A stretch of 64,000 bases of DNA from RPQJ01 sp963778185 (GCA_963778185.1 CAVZTF010000004.1:62001-126000); one strand, 5' to 3'; shown: positions 53,008 through 62,154, counted from the first letter of the stretch. Notes: generated from the sequence alone by a model not told the origin. Program-made: numbers and translations.

Positions 53008-53913
53008 ATGAAGACCCCGTCCCTCACCCGCTACGCCTGGCTGTCGATCGCCGCGGCCATCGCGACCATCCTGCTCAAGGGCTGGGCCTACCTGCTGACC
53101 GGATCCGTCGGCCTGTTGTCCGACGCGCTCGAGTCCTTCGTCAACCTCGCGGGCGCGCTGATGGCGCTCGCCATGCTCACGGTGGCGGCGCGCCCCGCGG
53201 ACGAGGATCACGCCTACGGGCACGGCAAGGCGGAGTATTTCTCGGCCGGCGTCGAGGGCGCGATGATCCTGATCGCGGCGCTCAGCATCGCCGTCGCCGC
53301 CGTCGATCGACTGATGCATCCGCAGCCGCTCGAGCGGGTCGGCGTCGGTCTCGCGGTGTCCGTCGTGGCGGCGACGGTCAATTTCGCCGTGGCGACCGTG
53401 CTGATGCGTGCCGGGCGCGCACACCGGTCGGCGACGCTCGAGGCAGACGCGCATCACCTGATGACGGACGTGTGGACCTCCGCCGGCGTCCTGGTCGGCG
53501 TGGGTGCGGTGGTCCTCACGGGCTGGCTGTGGCTCGATCCCGTGGTGGCGCTCGCCGTCGCGGCCAACATCGTCTGGACCGGCGCCCGCATCATCCTCGG
53601 TTCGGTCTCCGGCCTGATGGACACGGCCCTGCCGCCGGCGGACCTGCAGTTGTTGAAGGGCGTGCTGCAGCCCTACGTCGATGACGGAATCGAGTACCAC
53701 GCGCTGCGCACCCGGCAGTCCGGCGCGCGCCGCTTCGTGTCGATGCACGTGCTGGTCCCGGCCGAATGGACGGTACAGCGCGGCCACGAACTGCTCGAGC
53801 GCATCGAGGCCGACGTGCGCCGCGCACTGCAGCCGGTCACGGTCGACACGCACCTCGAGCCGCTCGGCGACCCGGCAGCGATGAACGACCAGGACCTGCA
53901 TCGGGACGATTGA
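53008..53913 (+). CDS. Cation diffusion facilitator metal exporter
   Basis: 301 residues, like YiiP/FieF. Six membrane helices with the metal-site residues SDALESFVNL in helix 2 and ADAHHLMTDVWTS in helix 5 (His and Asp). HAYGHGKAEYFSAG is the conserved cytoplasmic loop. The C-terminal domain (about 205-290) is the metal-sensing ferredoxin-like fold. It exports Zn2+, Fe2+, Co2+ or Cd2+ in exchange for protons; helix-2 residues differ from the D-x-x-x-D of YiiP, so selectivity is uncertain. It is divergent from the symporter. Confidence 0.9.
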   Translation: MKTPSLTRYAWLSIAAAIATILLKGWAYLLTGSVGLLSDALESFVNLAGALMALAMLTVAARPADEDHAYGHGKAEYFSAGVEGAMILIAALSIAVAAVDRLMHPQPLERVGVGLAVSVVAATVNFAVATVLMRAGRAHRSATLEADAHHLMTDVWTSAGVLVGVGAVVLTGWLWLDPVVALAVAANIVWTGARIILGSVSGLMDTALPPADLQLLKGVLQPYVDDGIEYHALRTRQSGARRFVSMHVLVPAEWTVQRGHELLERIEADVRRALQPVTVDTHLEPLGDPAAMNDQDLHRDD

Positions 53914-54025
53914 GTGCGGACGATCGGCGGCAGCCGCATCGTGGAAAACACTGACAGGCGATCCACGGCGCGCGCAGCTGCCTAGAATGGCGGTTACAGT
54001 CGCGGCCACCGGGAGCGGGTTGGCG

Positions 54026-54562
54026 ATGCAGCGAAACGGATCTGCTGGACGGTCGATGTCGGGCGCAGGCGCCATCACGCTGATCGCCGTGCTGGCCGGG
54101 GTGCTGCTCGGCGTCGGCGCATTCACCTTCCATCATGCCGAGGGCTTCTCCTACCTGAGCGCCGACCCCCGGGCCTGCGTGAACTGCCACATCATGCGGC
54201 CGCAATACGACAGCTGGCAGAAGAGCTCGCATCACGCGGTCGCCAGGTGCATCGACTGCCACCTGCCGCACGATTTCATCGGGAAGTACATCGCCAAGGG
54301 CGAGAACGGCTACCACCACTCCAAGGGGTTCACGTTCCAGGACTTCCACGAGCCGATCATGATCAAGCCGAAGAACGCGCGGATCCTGCAGGCGAACTGT
54401 CTCGCCTGCCACGAGGATCTCGTGCACGAGCTGATCGGCGGCGTGAACGGGGAGCCGGGCGAGGTGCAGTGCGTGCACTGCCACTCCGGCGTGGGGCATG
54501 GCGAGACGACGGGGCTCGGCGGTCCCGAGCGGGCGGACGAGATCGAGGGAAGCGAATCATGA
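54026..54562 (+). CDS. nrfH: Cytochrome c nitrite reductase small subunit NrfH
   Basis: 178 residues from ATG at 54026, with GGGAG upstream; an ATG at 53987 lies in a TAGAAT promoter-like element and is less likely. One N-terminal membrane helix (about 14-36), then four CxxCH haem motifs: CVNCH (51-55), CIDCH (75-79), CLACH (125-129), CVHCH (149-153). Methionine two residues after the first motif (CHIM) is the unusual NrfH haem-1 ligand. It takes electrons from menaquinol in the inner membrane and passes them to NrfA. It overlaps nrfA by 4 bp. Confidence 0.93.
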   Translation: MQRNGSAGRSMSGAGAITLIAVLAGVLLGVGAFTFHHAEGFSYLSADPRACVNCHIMRPQYDSWQKSSHHAVARCIDCHLPHDFIGKYIAKGENGYHHSKGFTFQDFHEPIMIKPKNARILQANCLACHEDLVHELIGGVNGEPGEVQCVHCHSGVGHGETTGLGGPERADEIEGSES

Positions 54563-56016
54563 AGAAGCTGCAGAACGGCTGGTCCCTGCCGGTGACCATC
54601 GGGATCGCATTCGTCGTGGCGGCGATCACGGCCACGGTCACGGCGCTGCTGATCAACATCAACGAGCGCAAGGCCGAGGCGAAGAATCCCTTCGTGCGGC
54701 TGGTCGAGGTCACCGAGGACACGACCGACCCGTCGCAGTGGGGCGTGAACTGGCCGAAGCAGTACGACTCCTACCAGCGCACCGCCATCACCACGCGCAC
54801 GCGCTTCGGCGGGCACGGCGGCAGCGAGGCGCTGCCCGACGAGAAGATCGAGCGCGACCCCTGGCTGAAGCGCATGTTCCTCGGCTACGCGTTCTCGATC
54901 GACTACCGCGACCGCCGCGGCCACGCCTACATGCTCGTGGACCAGGAGCAGACCGAGCGCCTCACGAAGCCGCAGTCGGGCTCCTGCCTGCACTGCCACG
55001 CCTCGATCATGCCGCTCTACCGCGAGATGGGCGGCGGCGACGCGATGAAGGGCTTCGCGGAGAGCTACAAGTTCTCCTACCAGGAGCTGAGCGCGAAGCT
55101 GCACGAGTCGGGGCACGCGCACCCCGTCTCCTGCGTGGACTGCCACGACCCGAAGACCATGCAGCTGCGCGTGACGCGACCCGGCTTCATCAACGGCATC
55201 CAGGCGCTCGCCGCCTCGGATGCGCCGGTGCCGCACCTGCCGACCATCGAGCAGTGGCGCGCCGGCAAGCGTGAGAAGCCGTACGACCCGAACGTCGACG
55301 GTTCGCGCACCGAGATGCGCTCCTACGTCTGCGGCCAGTGCCACGTCGAGTACTACTGCTCGACCAAGATGCCGCTCACCTTCCCGTGGGGCAAGGGCCT
55401 GCGCGCGTCCGACACCGAGAAGTTCTGGAACGAAACGAAGTTCCCCGACGGCGAACAGTTCTTCGACTACAAGCATGCCGAGAGCGGCGCGAAGATCCTG
55501 AAGGCGCAGCATCCCGAGTTCGAGCTGTGGAGCCAGGGCGTCCACGCGCGCAGCGGCGTCGGCTGCGCCGACTGCCACATGCCGTACATGCGCGACGGTG
55601 CGACCAAGGTCTCCGACCACTGGGTACGCAGCCCGCTGCTGAACGTGAATCGCGCCTGCCAGACCTGCCATCACTTCTCGGAGGAGGAGATCAAGGCGCG
55701 GGTGGATGTGATCCAGACGCGCAACTTCGAGCTGCTGCAGCGTGGTGGCGCGGCGATCGTGGCGCTGCTCGATGCGGTGCAGTCGGCCAAGACCGCCGGC
55801 GCGACCGAGGCACAACTCGCTCCCGCGCTCGACCTGCAGCGCAAGGCGCAGTGGCGGCTCGACTTCATCGCCGCCGAGAATTCGATGGGCTTCCACGCGC
55901 CACAGGAGGCGGCGATGGTGCTCGGCGAGGCGGTGGACTACGCGCGCCAGGGTGAGCTTGCGGCGCTCGGCTGGGCGAAGCCGGCCGCGGCGAAGGTGGC
56001 GGCCGTCCAGCCATAG
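54559..56016 (+). CDS. nrfA: Ammonia-forming cytochrome c nitrite reductase, CxxCH-type active haem
   Basis: 485 residues. N-terminal hydrophobic signal or anchor (7-33). Five haem motifs: CLHCH (143-147), CVDCH (192-196), CGQCH (258-262), CADCH (336-340), CQTCH (367-371). CHVEYYC has the Glu/Tyr calcium and active-site residues, and GVHARSGVGC the active-site His (about 329). In E. coli-type NrfA the first motif is CxxCK, with Lys ligating the catalytic haem; here it is His, the variant known from a minority clade. It reduces nitrite to ammonium with six electrons in the periplasm. ATG overlaps the nrfH stop. Confidence 0.93.
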   Translation: MKKLQNGWSLPVTIGIAFVVAAITATVTALLININERKAEAKNPFVRLVEVTEDTTDPSQWGVNWPKQYDSYQRTAITTRTRFGGHGGSEALPDEKIERDPWLKRMFLGYAFSIDYRDRRGHAYMLVDQEQTERLTKPQSGSCLHCHASIMPLYREMGGGDAMKGFAESYKFSYQELSAKLHESGHAHPVSCVDCHDPKTMQLRVTRPGFINGIQALAASDAPVPHLPTIEQWRAGKREKPYDPNVDGSRTEMRSYVCGQCHVEYYCSTKMPLTFPWGKGLRASDTEKFWNETKFPDGEQFFDYKHAESGAKILKAQHPEFELWSQGVHARSGVGCADCHMPYMRDGATKVSDHWVRSPLLNVNRACQTCHHFSEEEIKARVDVIQTRNFELLQRGGAAIVALLDAVQSAKTAGATEAQLAPALDLQRKAQWRLDFIAAENSMGFHAPQEAAMVLGEAVDYARQGELAALGWAKPAAAKVAAVQP

Positions 56017-56038
56017 CCGCGCGCGAAGGTGAAATGAC

Positions 56039-56071
56039 GAGGGCCCGCAGGCTTGCTGCCTGCGGGCCCTC
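56039..56071. terminator. Bidirectional terminator between nrfA and the ScyD/E-like gene
   Basis: A perfect 14-bp stem, GAGGGCCCGCAGGC/GCCTGCGGGCCCTC, with a 5-base loop lies between two convergent genes (22 bp after nrfA, 26 bp after the other stop). Short T-rich stretches (TCATTT; ATTT on the other strand as GTCATTT) follow on both sides, so it can serve both. Confidence 0.75.
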
Positions 56072-56097
56072 TCATTTACGACGATCGACCGTCGGGA

Positions 56098-57249
56098 TCA
56101 GTCGAGCGTGATTCGCAGGACCTGCCCGCCGGTGGGGAAGACCGGGCTCGCCCCTCCAGCGATGCCGAAGTTCGTCACGTACGCTGCTCCGTCCGCACCG
56201 ATCGCGACCCCGCCCGGATAGAACAGCTGGTCGTAGACCACTGTCTGCGCGCCGCCGGCATCGACGCGGATCAGCTTGCCGGGCCCGGCGAGCGGCGGTC
56301 CGCCCGGCGCCGCGAGACCGTTGCCGATCTGCAGCACGTACAGCTGGCCGCTCGCGTCGAAGGCGATGTCGACGATGTTCGTGAAGCCGGAGGCGTAGAC
56401 CTGCGGCGTGCCGCCTTCCGGTGCGATGCGATACACGTTCGCGGCCCCGACAGGGAAGGGGAATCCGGTGAGCTGCGCGGCGTAGATCCAGCCGTCCGGA
56501 CCCTCGGTGACGGTCGTCGGCACTCCCTGCATGGGGAATGGATTCGGCAGGCCGGGGAACGGCGGGGTCACGCCGCGCGGCGGGAAAACGGCGAAGACCC
56601 GGATGGCGCCATTGCTGCGGACTTCCCAGACGGCGTTGGCGCCGGCATCCGCCACGAGGTGCCGCCCGGGCAGTGCCGCGACGCCGTAGGGGTTGCTGTC
56701 CTTGAGGTCGGGGACGCCCGGTGGCGTCGTCGCCGGCACGGGGTTCAAGGCATTTTCGGCGGCGGCGATGTCGCCACCGTATTTCCAGCGCCAGGCCGCA
56801 TTCACCTGCAACGTCGAGCCGAGCAGGTGCGATTTCGGCCCGAGCCCGGCGCGGGCGCTCGCGTTGGCGCCGAGGCCCATCACGAGTTGCGCGTTGCCCG
56901 CGCCTAGGAAGGCGATGTCCTGAGGTCCCGTTGCGCCGATGCCGGCCGGCTGGCCGGCGAGGGACGGCAGGCCGGTGAGTACCCTGCGAGGCGGGCTCGC
57001 GCCGGTCGGGTCGATGCGCGTGATGGCACCGGATTCACCGTAGCAGCCAGTCTGCCCGTCGCCGAGCACCGTGCAGTTGCCGTTCCCGCCGCGGCCCGCC
57101 TCGGCCACGTACAGCTGGCCGTTGGGGGCGAATGCGATGCCGCGCGGATTCTCGAGTCCCGTCGCGATCACGTCCACCTGGGGCGCCGCCTGCAGGGTGG
57201 CCGATGCACCCAGGAGCGCCAATGCAAGGAATCTCCACCTGACAGTCAT
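56098..57249 (-). CDS. ScyD/ScyE family exported beta-propeller protein
   Basis: 383 residues with a signal peptide (1-21, LQAAP). NHL/SMP-30-like propeller repeats: GLENPRGIAFAPNGQLYVAE, TGPQDIAFLG, NPYGVAALPGRHLVADAGAN, FTNIVDIAFDASGQLYVLQ and PGGVAIGADGAAYVTNF. The arrangement matches the ScyD/ScyE family, named from cyanobacterial scytonemin clusters but widespread and mostly of unknown role. No scytonemin genes are here. It is likely a secreted binding or lactonase-like protein. Confidence 0.78.
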   Translation of the reverse strand: MTVRWRFLALALLGASATLQAAPQVDVIATGLENPRGIAFAPNGQLYVAEAGRGGNGNCTVLGDGQTGCYGESGAITRIDPTGASPPRRVLTGLPSLAGQPAGIGATGPQDIAFLGAGNAQLVMGLGANASARAGLGPKSHLLGSTLQVNAAWRWKYGGDIAAAENALNPVPATTPPGVPDLKDSNPYGVAALPGRHLVADAGANAVWEVRSNGAIRVFAVFPPRGVTPPFPGLPNPFPMQGVPTTVTEGPDGWIYAAQLTGFPFPVGAANVYRIAPEGGTPQVYASGFTNIVDIAFDASGQLYVLQIGNGLAAPGGPPLAGPGKLIRVDAGGAQTVVYDQLFYPGGVAIGADGAAYVTNFGIAGGASPVFPTGGQVLRITLD

Positions 57250-57388
57250 GGCACGATCCTCCGTTTTCTTCTTGGGGCTGGGCCGCCCCGGCGTTGTGGG
57301 TCGGCAGTGGCGTCCTGCCGCATGCGTGCCACGTAAAAGCTAGTGCTAGGCTATCCCCCTGTCAATGCACGCCCGGAGTTCCCGTCGC

Positions 57389-58300
57389 ATGGCCTCACCG
57401 ATCGAAGCGCTGCGCACGCCCGACGCGCGGTTCGCCAACCTGCCCGGATACGATTTTGCGCCGCACTACATCGAGGGGCTCGCCGGCTACGAGGGACTGC
57501 GTGTCCATTACCTGGACGAGAACCCGGCCCCGCGCAGCGGGCGCACGGTGTTGTGCCTGCACGGCCAGCCGACGTGGTGCTATCTCTACCGCAAGATGCT
57601 CCCGGTCTTCACCGCTGCCGGGCATCGCGTGGTCGCCCCGGATTTCCTGGGTTTCGGCCGCTCGGACAAGCCGGTGGACGACGCGGTCTACACGTTCGGC
57701 TTCCACCGAGGGATGCTGCTCCGGTTCATCGAGGCGCTCGACCTCGAGCGCGTCACGCTCGTGGTGCAGGACTGGGGCGGATTGCTCGGCCTCACGCTGC
57801 CGATGGAATTCCCTGGGCGCATCGACCGGCTGGTCGTGATGAACACGGGACTCGGCATCGGCCGGTCGCCGGGGCCGGGCTTCGACGCCTGGAAGGCTTT
57901 CGTCGCCGCGAAACCGGACTTCGACATCGCGGAGTTGATGAAGCGTTCGGTGCCCGGGCTCCAGGACGACGAGGCGGCCGCGTACGCGGCGCCGTTCCCG
58001 GATCGGCGCTACCGCGCCGGCGTGCGGCGCTTCCCGGCACTCGTGCCAGTGACGCAGGACATGGAAGGCACGCAGGATTCGCTGCGGGCCGCGCAGTTCT
58101 TCCGCGAGCAGTGGAGCGGCCAGTCGTTCATGGCGATCGGACTGCAGGATCCGGTGCTCGGCGCGCCGGTGATGCATGCGCTCGCCAAGGTGATCCGCGG
58201 CTGCCCGCCGCCGCTCGAATTGCCGGGTGCGGGCCATTTCACGCAGGAGCACGGCGAGGAAGTCGCGCGATGTGCGCTAGCGGCCTTCGGCGATACCTGA
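57389..58300 (+). CDS. Haloalkane dehalogenase, DhlA-like (subfamily I)
   Basis: 303 residues from ATG at 57389 (GGAG upstream); an ATG eight codons earlier is possible. N-terminal ALRTPDARFANLPGYDFAPHYI is characteristic of subfamily I. Triad: D128 in VVQDWGG, D254 in GLQDPVLG, H283 in GAGHFTQEHG; numbering is close to DhlA (124/260/289). Halide-binding W129 follows the nucleophile, and W168 in the cap may be the second. HGQPTW is the oxyanion loop. It hydrolyses C-halogen bonds to alcohol and halide in the cytosol. No haloacid or alcohol dehydrogenase lies beside it. Confidence 0.88.
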   Translation: MASPIEALRTPDARFANLPGYDFAPHYIEGLAGYEGLRVHYLDENPAPRSGRTVLCLHGQPTWCYLYRKMLPVFTAAGHRVVAPDFLGFGRSDKPVDDAVYTFGFHRGMLLRFIEALDLERVTLVVQDWGGLLGLTLPMEFPGRIDRLVVMNTGLGIGRSPGPGFDAWKAFVAAKPDFDIAELMKRSVPGLQDDEAAAYAAPFPDRRYRAGVRRFPALVPVTQDMEGTQDSLRAAQFFREQWSGQSFMAIGLQDPVLGAPVMHALAKVIRGCPPPLELPGAGHFTQEHGEEVARCALAAFGDT

Positions 58301-58358
58301 CGCGCGGCGGCCCGGGCCCCGTCTAACATGGTCCGGGACCGTCACGGGCGGGGTGCCC

Positions 58359-59198
58359 ATGAGACACCGCGAGCTGCAGTTTCCCGGCTGCCGGGAAACC
58401 AGCCTGTTTGGCCAGGCATGGCTGCCGGATCGCGAGCCGCACGCGGTCGTCGTCGTATCGCACGGCCTGGCCGAGCACGGCGGACGCTATCGCGAACTGG
58501 CGGAGCGATTGGCGGGTGCTTCGCACCTCGCCGTCTATGCACTCGATCACCGCGGACACGGAAGGTCCGGTGGTACGCGGGCGAACGTCGACCGCTTCGA
58601 GTACCTGGTCTCGGACCTCGGCACCTTCGTCGGCCGTGCGCAGCGCGAACACCGGGACGCGTCGGTATTCCTGCTCGGTCACAGCATGGGGGGCGCGATC
58701 GCCCTCGCGTGCGCGCTCAAGTATCCCGACGCGCTGCGGGGGCTGGTGCTTTCAGCGCCCGCACTCGCGACGGGACAGGGGGTTTCGCCGTTCAGGCGGG
58801 CGATGGTGCGCGTGCTCTCGAGGCTGTCGCCCAACACCGGCGTCATGACCCTCGCGGCCTCCGCCATCAGCCGGGACCGGGCGGTGGTGCGCGCTTACGA
58901 GCAGGACCCGCGGGTGCACCACGGCCCCATTCCGGCGCGCACGGCGGCCGAACTGCTCGAGGCGATGGACGCGTTGCCGGCCCACGTCGGCGAGCTGCGC
59001 ATACCGGTGCTGGTGCAGCACGGCACCGCCGATTCGCTGGTGCCGCTGGCGGCTTGCCAGCCGGTCTACCAGCGCCTCGGCAACGCGCGGACGCGGACGC
59101 TCGCCGTGTACGAGGGCCTGTTCCACGAGGTCTACAACGAGCCCGAGCGGGAGCGCGTGATCGTCGACCTCGAGAAGTGGATCAATTCCCGGCGTTGA
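58359..59198 (+). CDS. Alpha/beta hydrolase, monoacylglycerol lipase-like
   Basis: 279 residues from ATG at 58359 (GTG two codons earlier possible). VVVVSHGLAEHGGRYRELAERLA and DHRGHGRSGG match the MGLL/PldB serine hydrolase family; nucleophile S109 in LLGHSMGG, Asp in HGTADSLVP, His in GLFHEVYNEPE. It probably hydrolyses monoacylglycerols or lysophospholipids. It lies 58 bp after the dehalogenase on the same strand and overlaps the convergent regulator by 17 bp. Confidence 0.88.
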   Translation: MRHRELQFPGCRETSLFGQAWLPDREPHAVVVVSHGLAEHGGRYRELAERLAGASHLAVYALDHRGHGRSGGTRANVDRFEYLVSDLGTFVGRAQREHRDASVFLLGHSMGGAIALACALKYPDALRGLVLSAPALATGQGVSPFRRAMVRVLSRLSPNTGVMTLAASAISRDRAVVRAYEQDPRVHHGPIPARTAAELLEAMDALPAHVGELRIPVLVQHGTADSLVPLAACQPVYQRLGNARTRTLAVYEGLFHEVYNEPERERVIVDLEKWINSRR

Positions 59199-60165
59199 CG
59201 GCTGCCGGTCGTTCGAACGGCCGGCAACTGTCCTCGATCTTGCGGCCGCCTTCCTCGAGGAGGTAGTCGCGGAACGCCGTCGCCGCGGGCGGCAGCCAGC
59301 GCTCGGAGTGGTGCACCACGTACCAGGTGCGCATGATCGGCGTGTTGTCGACGTCGAGCTTCACGAGCGCGCCGGTCCTGAGCTCGAGGAGCAGCGTGTG
59401 CATGGACGTCAGGCTGATGCCGAGCTGCGACATCACCGCATGCTTGGCCATCTCGTTGCCGCTCACGGTGATGCGTTCGCGCGGGACGATGCGGTGCATG
59501 GCGAGGAACCCGTCCAGCATGGCCCGCGTCCCGGAGCCCGGCTCGCGCTGCACGATGCACTCGTGACGCAGCTCGATCGGCGCGATACCGCGCTCATTGG
59601 CCAGCGGATGTCCCGGCCACGCGATGATGACGTGCGGATTGCCCGCGAAGGGCTCGCGAGTGAGCGCGTCCCCGCTCGTCGCTGCGCCGTCCGCGACGGA
59701 CTCCGGCCCGCGTCCCATGAGCGCCAGGTCCACGTCGCCGTCGAGCACGCGCCGCGTCAGCTCGTCGCGCGTGGTGACGGCCATGTGCACGGCGATGCCG
59801 GGCGAGCGCCGGCGGAACTCCGCGAGGAGCGTGGGCAGGATGTGGGTGGCGGTGGCGAGAATGCCGAGGTGCAGCGTGCCGTCGTCGCGCTTGCGCAGCG
59901 CGTCCATCTCCTTGGCGAGCGCCCCGAGGCGCGCGTGGATGTCGTTGGCCGCCGCCAGCGCCCGCTCGCCGGCCGCGGTGAGCCGCAGCCGACGTCCGAT
60001 GCGATCGAAGGCGGGCACCCCCAGGACCTTCTCAAGTTGTTGAATTTGCTGGGTAATAGCGGGCCCGGTCAGGTACAGCTGCGTGCCGGCCCTGGCCATC
60101 GTGCCGCAGTCGGCGACGGCCTTGAGGACTTCCAGCTGGCGCAGGCTGAGGTGTCGCGGGTCCAT
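59182..60165 (-). CDS. cbbR: LysR-type regulator, CbbR-like
   Basis: 327 residues from ATG at 60165 (MDPRHLSLRQLEVLKAV). Winged HTH at 4-62 (TMARAGTQLYLTGPAITQQIQQLEKVLG), linker helix, then the two-lobed effector domain (LHLGILATATHILP..., GTRAMLDGFLA). Its position directly divergent from rbcL, with a 104-bp shared AT-rich gap, is the standard location of cbbR, the activator of Calvin-cycle operons that senses metabolites such as RuBP or NADPH. The sequence alone would say only LysR; the role rests on context. Confidence 0.88.
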   Translation of the reverse strand: MDPRHLSLRQLEVLKAVADCGTMARAGTQLYLTGPAITQQIQQLEKVLGVPAFDRIGRRLRLTAAGERALAAANDIHARLGALAKEMDALRKRDDGTLHLGILATATHILPTLLAEFRRRSPGIAVHMAVTTRDELTRRVLDGDVDLALMGRGPESVADGAATSGDALTREPFAGNPHVIIAWPGHPLANERGIAPIELRHECIVQREPGSGTRAMLDGFLAMHRIVPRERITVSGNEMAKHAVMSQLGISLTSMHTLLLELRTGALVKLDVDNTPIMRTWYVVHHSERWLPPAATAFRDYLLEEGGRKIEDSCRPFERPAAVNAGN

Positions 60166-60196
60166 AAGCAAAAATAACCATAACAGCAAGAAAGAC

Positions 60197-60209
60197 TAAG
60201 TATCAATTA
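60197..60209 (+). promoter_or_regulatory. Candidate CbbR binding half-site
   Basis: TAA-N7-TTA fits the TNA-N7-TNA half-site described for CbbR, in the AT-rich gap between cbbR and rbcL, 61 bp before the rbcL ATG. The motif is short and degenerate, and the expected second half-site is not clear. Confidence 0.35.
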
Positions 60210-60269
60210 ATCAACGTCGGATTTACAGTCAATCCATGCCGCAGTTGCTGCGGCCAAGAGGGCGGATTC

Positions 60270-61757
60270 ATGTCAAAGACGGTCACACTTACCGCTGGCG
60301 ATGCAAGCCAGCGCACCACGGGCAACACGTCGGCCCGCTACAAGGCAGGCGTCCTCAAGTACAAGGAGATGGGCTACTGGGTCCCGGGCTACGAGCCGAA
60401 GGACACCGACCTCATCGCCGTCTTCCGCATCACGCCGCAGGATGGTGTCGACCCGGAGGAGGCCGCCGCTGCCGTCGCCGGCGAGTCCTCGACGGCCACC
60501 TGGACGGTGGTGTGGACGGACCGCCTGACCGCCTGCGAGAACTATCGCGCCAAGGCCTACCAGGTACAGCCGGTCCCGGGCATCGAAGGCCAGTACTTCG
60601 CCTGGATCGCCTACGAGCTCGACCTCTTCGAGGAAGGCTCGATCGCGAACCTCACCGCCTCGATCATCGGCAACGTCTTCAGCTTCAAGCCGCTCAAGGC
60701 CGCGCGGCTCGAGGACATGCGCTTCCCGGTCGCCTACGTGAAGACCTTCAGGGGCCCGCCCACGGGCATCGTGGTGGAGCGCGAGCGCCTCGACAAGTAC
60801 GGCCGGCCGCTGCTCGGCGCCACGATCAAGCCGAAGCTCGGGCTCTCCGGCAAGAACTACGGCCGCGTCGTCTACGAGGCGCTGCTCGGCGGCCTCGACT
60901 TCACCAAGGACGACGAGAACATCAACTCGCAGCCCTTCATGCACTGGCGCGACCGCTTCCTCTTCTGCATGGAGGCCGTGCAGAAGGCGCAGGCCGCGAC
61001 CGGCGAATTGAAGGGGCACTACCTCAACATCACCGCCGGCACCATGGAGGAGCTGTACAGGCGCGCCGAGTTTGCGCGGGACCTCGGCTCCTGCATCATC
61101 ATGGTGGACCTGATCATCGGCTGGACCGCGATCCAGTCCATCTCGAACTGGGCGCGCGACAACGACATGATCCTGCACATGCACCGTGCGGGACACGGCA
61201 CCTACACGCGCCAGAAGAACCACGGCGTGTCGTTCCGCGTGATCGCCAAGTGGCTGCGCCTCGCGGGCGTCGATCACCTGCACGCCGGCACCGCGGTGGG
61301 CAAGCTCGAGGGTGACCCGCTCACCGTGCAGGGCTACTACAACGTCTGCCGGGACGCTTACACGAAGCAGGACCTGACGCGCGGACTCTTCTTCGACCAG
61401 GACTGGGCCGGGCTGCGCAAGGTGATGCCGGTGGCGTCGGGCGGCATCCACGCCGGGCAGATGCACCAGCTGCTCGACCTCTTCGGCGACGACGTGGTGC
61501 TGCAGTTCGGCGGCGGCACGATCGGACACCCGATGGGCATCCGGGCCGGCGCCACCGCGAACCGCGTTGCGCTCGAGGCCATGGTGCTCGCGCGCAACGA
61601 GGGTCGCGACATCGCGCACGAGGGCCCGCAGATCCTGGTGGAGACTGCGAAGACCTGCCGGCCGCTGCAGGCCGCGCTCGCGACCTGGAAGGACGTCACG
61701 TTCAACTACGCTTCGACCGACACCTCGGACTTCGTGCCGACGGCGAGCGTCGCCTGA
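60270..61757 (+). CDS. rbcL: RuBisCO large subunit, form IC (red type)
   Basis: 495 residues; GAGGG precedes the ATG. Catalyses carboxylation of ribulose bisphosphate. Catalytic K187 in GATIKPKLGLS, carbamylated K213 and metal ligands D215/E216 in DFTKDDENINSQ, HRAGHGTYTRQKNHG with active-site His, and VASGGIHAGQMH are all intact. KARYKAG-like opening, the EPKDTDLIAVFRITPQDGVDP stretch and GIHAGQMHQLLDL fit the red-type form I of proteobacteria, in agreement with CbbX downstream. First gene of the operon. Confidence 0.97.
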   Translation: MSKTVTLTAGDASQRTTGNTSARYKAGVLKYKEMGYWVPGYEPKDTDLIAVFRITPQDGVDPEEAAAAVAGESSTATWTVVWTDRLTACENYRAKAYQVQPVPGIEGQYFAWIAYELDLFEEGSIANLTASIIGNVFSFKPLKAARLEDMRFPVAYVKTFRGPPTGIVVERERLDKYGRPLLGATIKPKLGLSGKNYGRVVYEALLGGLDFTKDDENINSQPFMHWRDRFLFCMEAVQKAQAATGELKGHYLNITAGTMEELYRRAEFARDLGSCIIMVDLIIGWTAIQSISNWARDNDMILHMHRAGHGTYTRQKNHGVSFRVIAKWLRLAGVDHLHAGTAVGKLEGDPLTVQGYYNVCRDAYTKQDLTRGLFFDQDWAGLRKVMPVASGGIHAGQMHQLLDLFGDDVVLQFGGGTIGHPMGIRAGATANRVALEAMVLARNEGRDIAHEGPQILVETAKTCRPLQAALATWKDVTFNYASTDTSDFVPTASVA

Positions 61758-61767
61758 GGATCAAGCC

Positions 61768-62154
61768 ATGCGCATCACACAAGGCACCTTTTCCTTCCTG
61801 CCCGACCTCACCGACGAGCAGATCGCGGCCCAGGTCGAGTACGCGCTCGAGCAGGGCTGGGCCGTCTCCATCGAGTACACGGACGACCCGCATCCCCGCA
61901 ACACCTACTGGGAGATGTGGGGCATGCCCATGTTCGACCTCAAGGACGCCGCGGGAGTGGTGGCCGAGATCCGCGAGTGCCGCCAGGCGCACCCCGACGA
62001 GTACGTCAAGCTGAACGCCTTCGACTCGACCCGTGGCTTCGAGACCATGCGCCTGTCGTTCATGGTCCACCGGCCGAAGCAGGAAGCGCGCTACAAGCTG
62101 CGTCGCGAGGAAAGCGCCGGCAGGCTCGTCCGCTACACGCTCGAGCGCGCCTGA
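61768..62154 (+). CDS. rbcS: RuBisCO small subunit
   Basis: 128 residues; GAGG lies 8 bases before ATG. MRITQGTFSFLPDLTDEQI and YWEMWGMPMFDLKDAAGV are classic for red-type small subunits, with the C-terminal extension (about 105-128, YKLRREESAGRLVRYTLERA) that forms the extra hairpin in the central solvent channel. It assembles as L8S8 with RbcL. It follows rbcL by 10 bp. Confidence 0.96.
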   Translation: MRITQGTFSFLPDLTDEQIAAQVEYALEQGWAVSIEYTDDPHPRNTYWEMWGMPMFDLKDAAGVVAEIRECRQAHPDEYVKLNAFDSTRGFETMRLSFMVHRPKQEARYKLRREESAGRLVRYTLERA

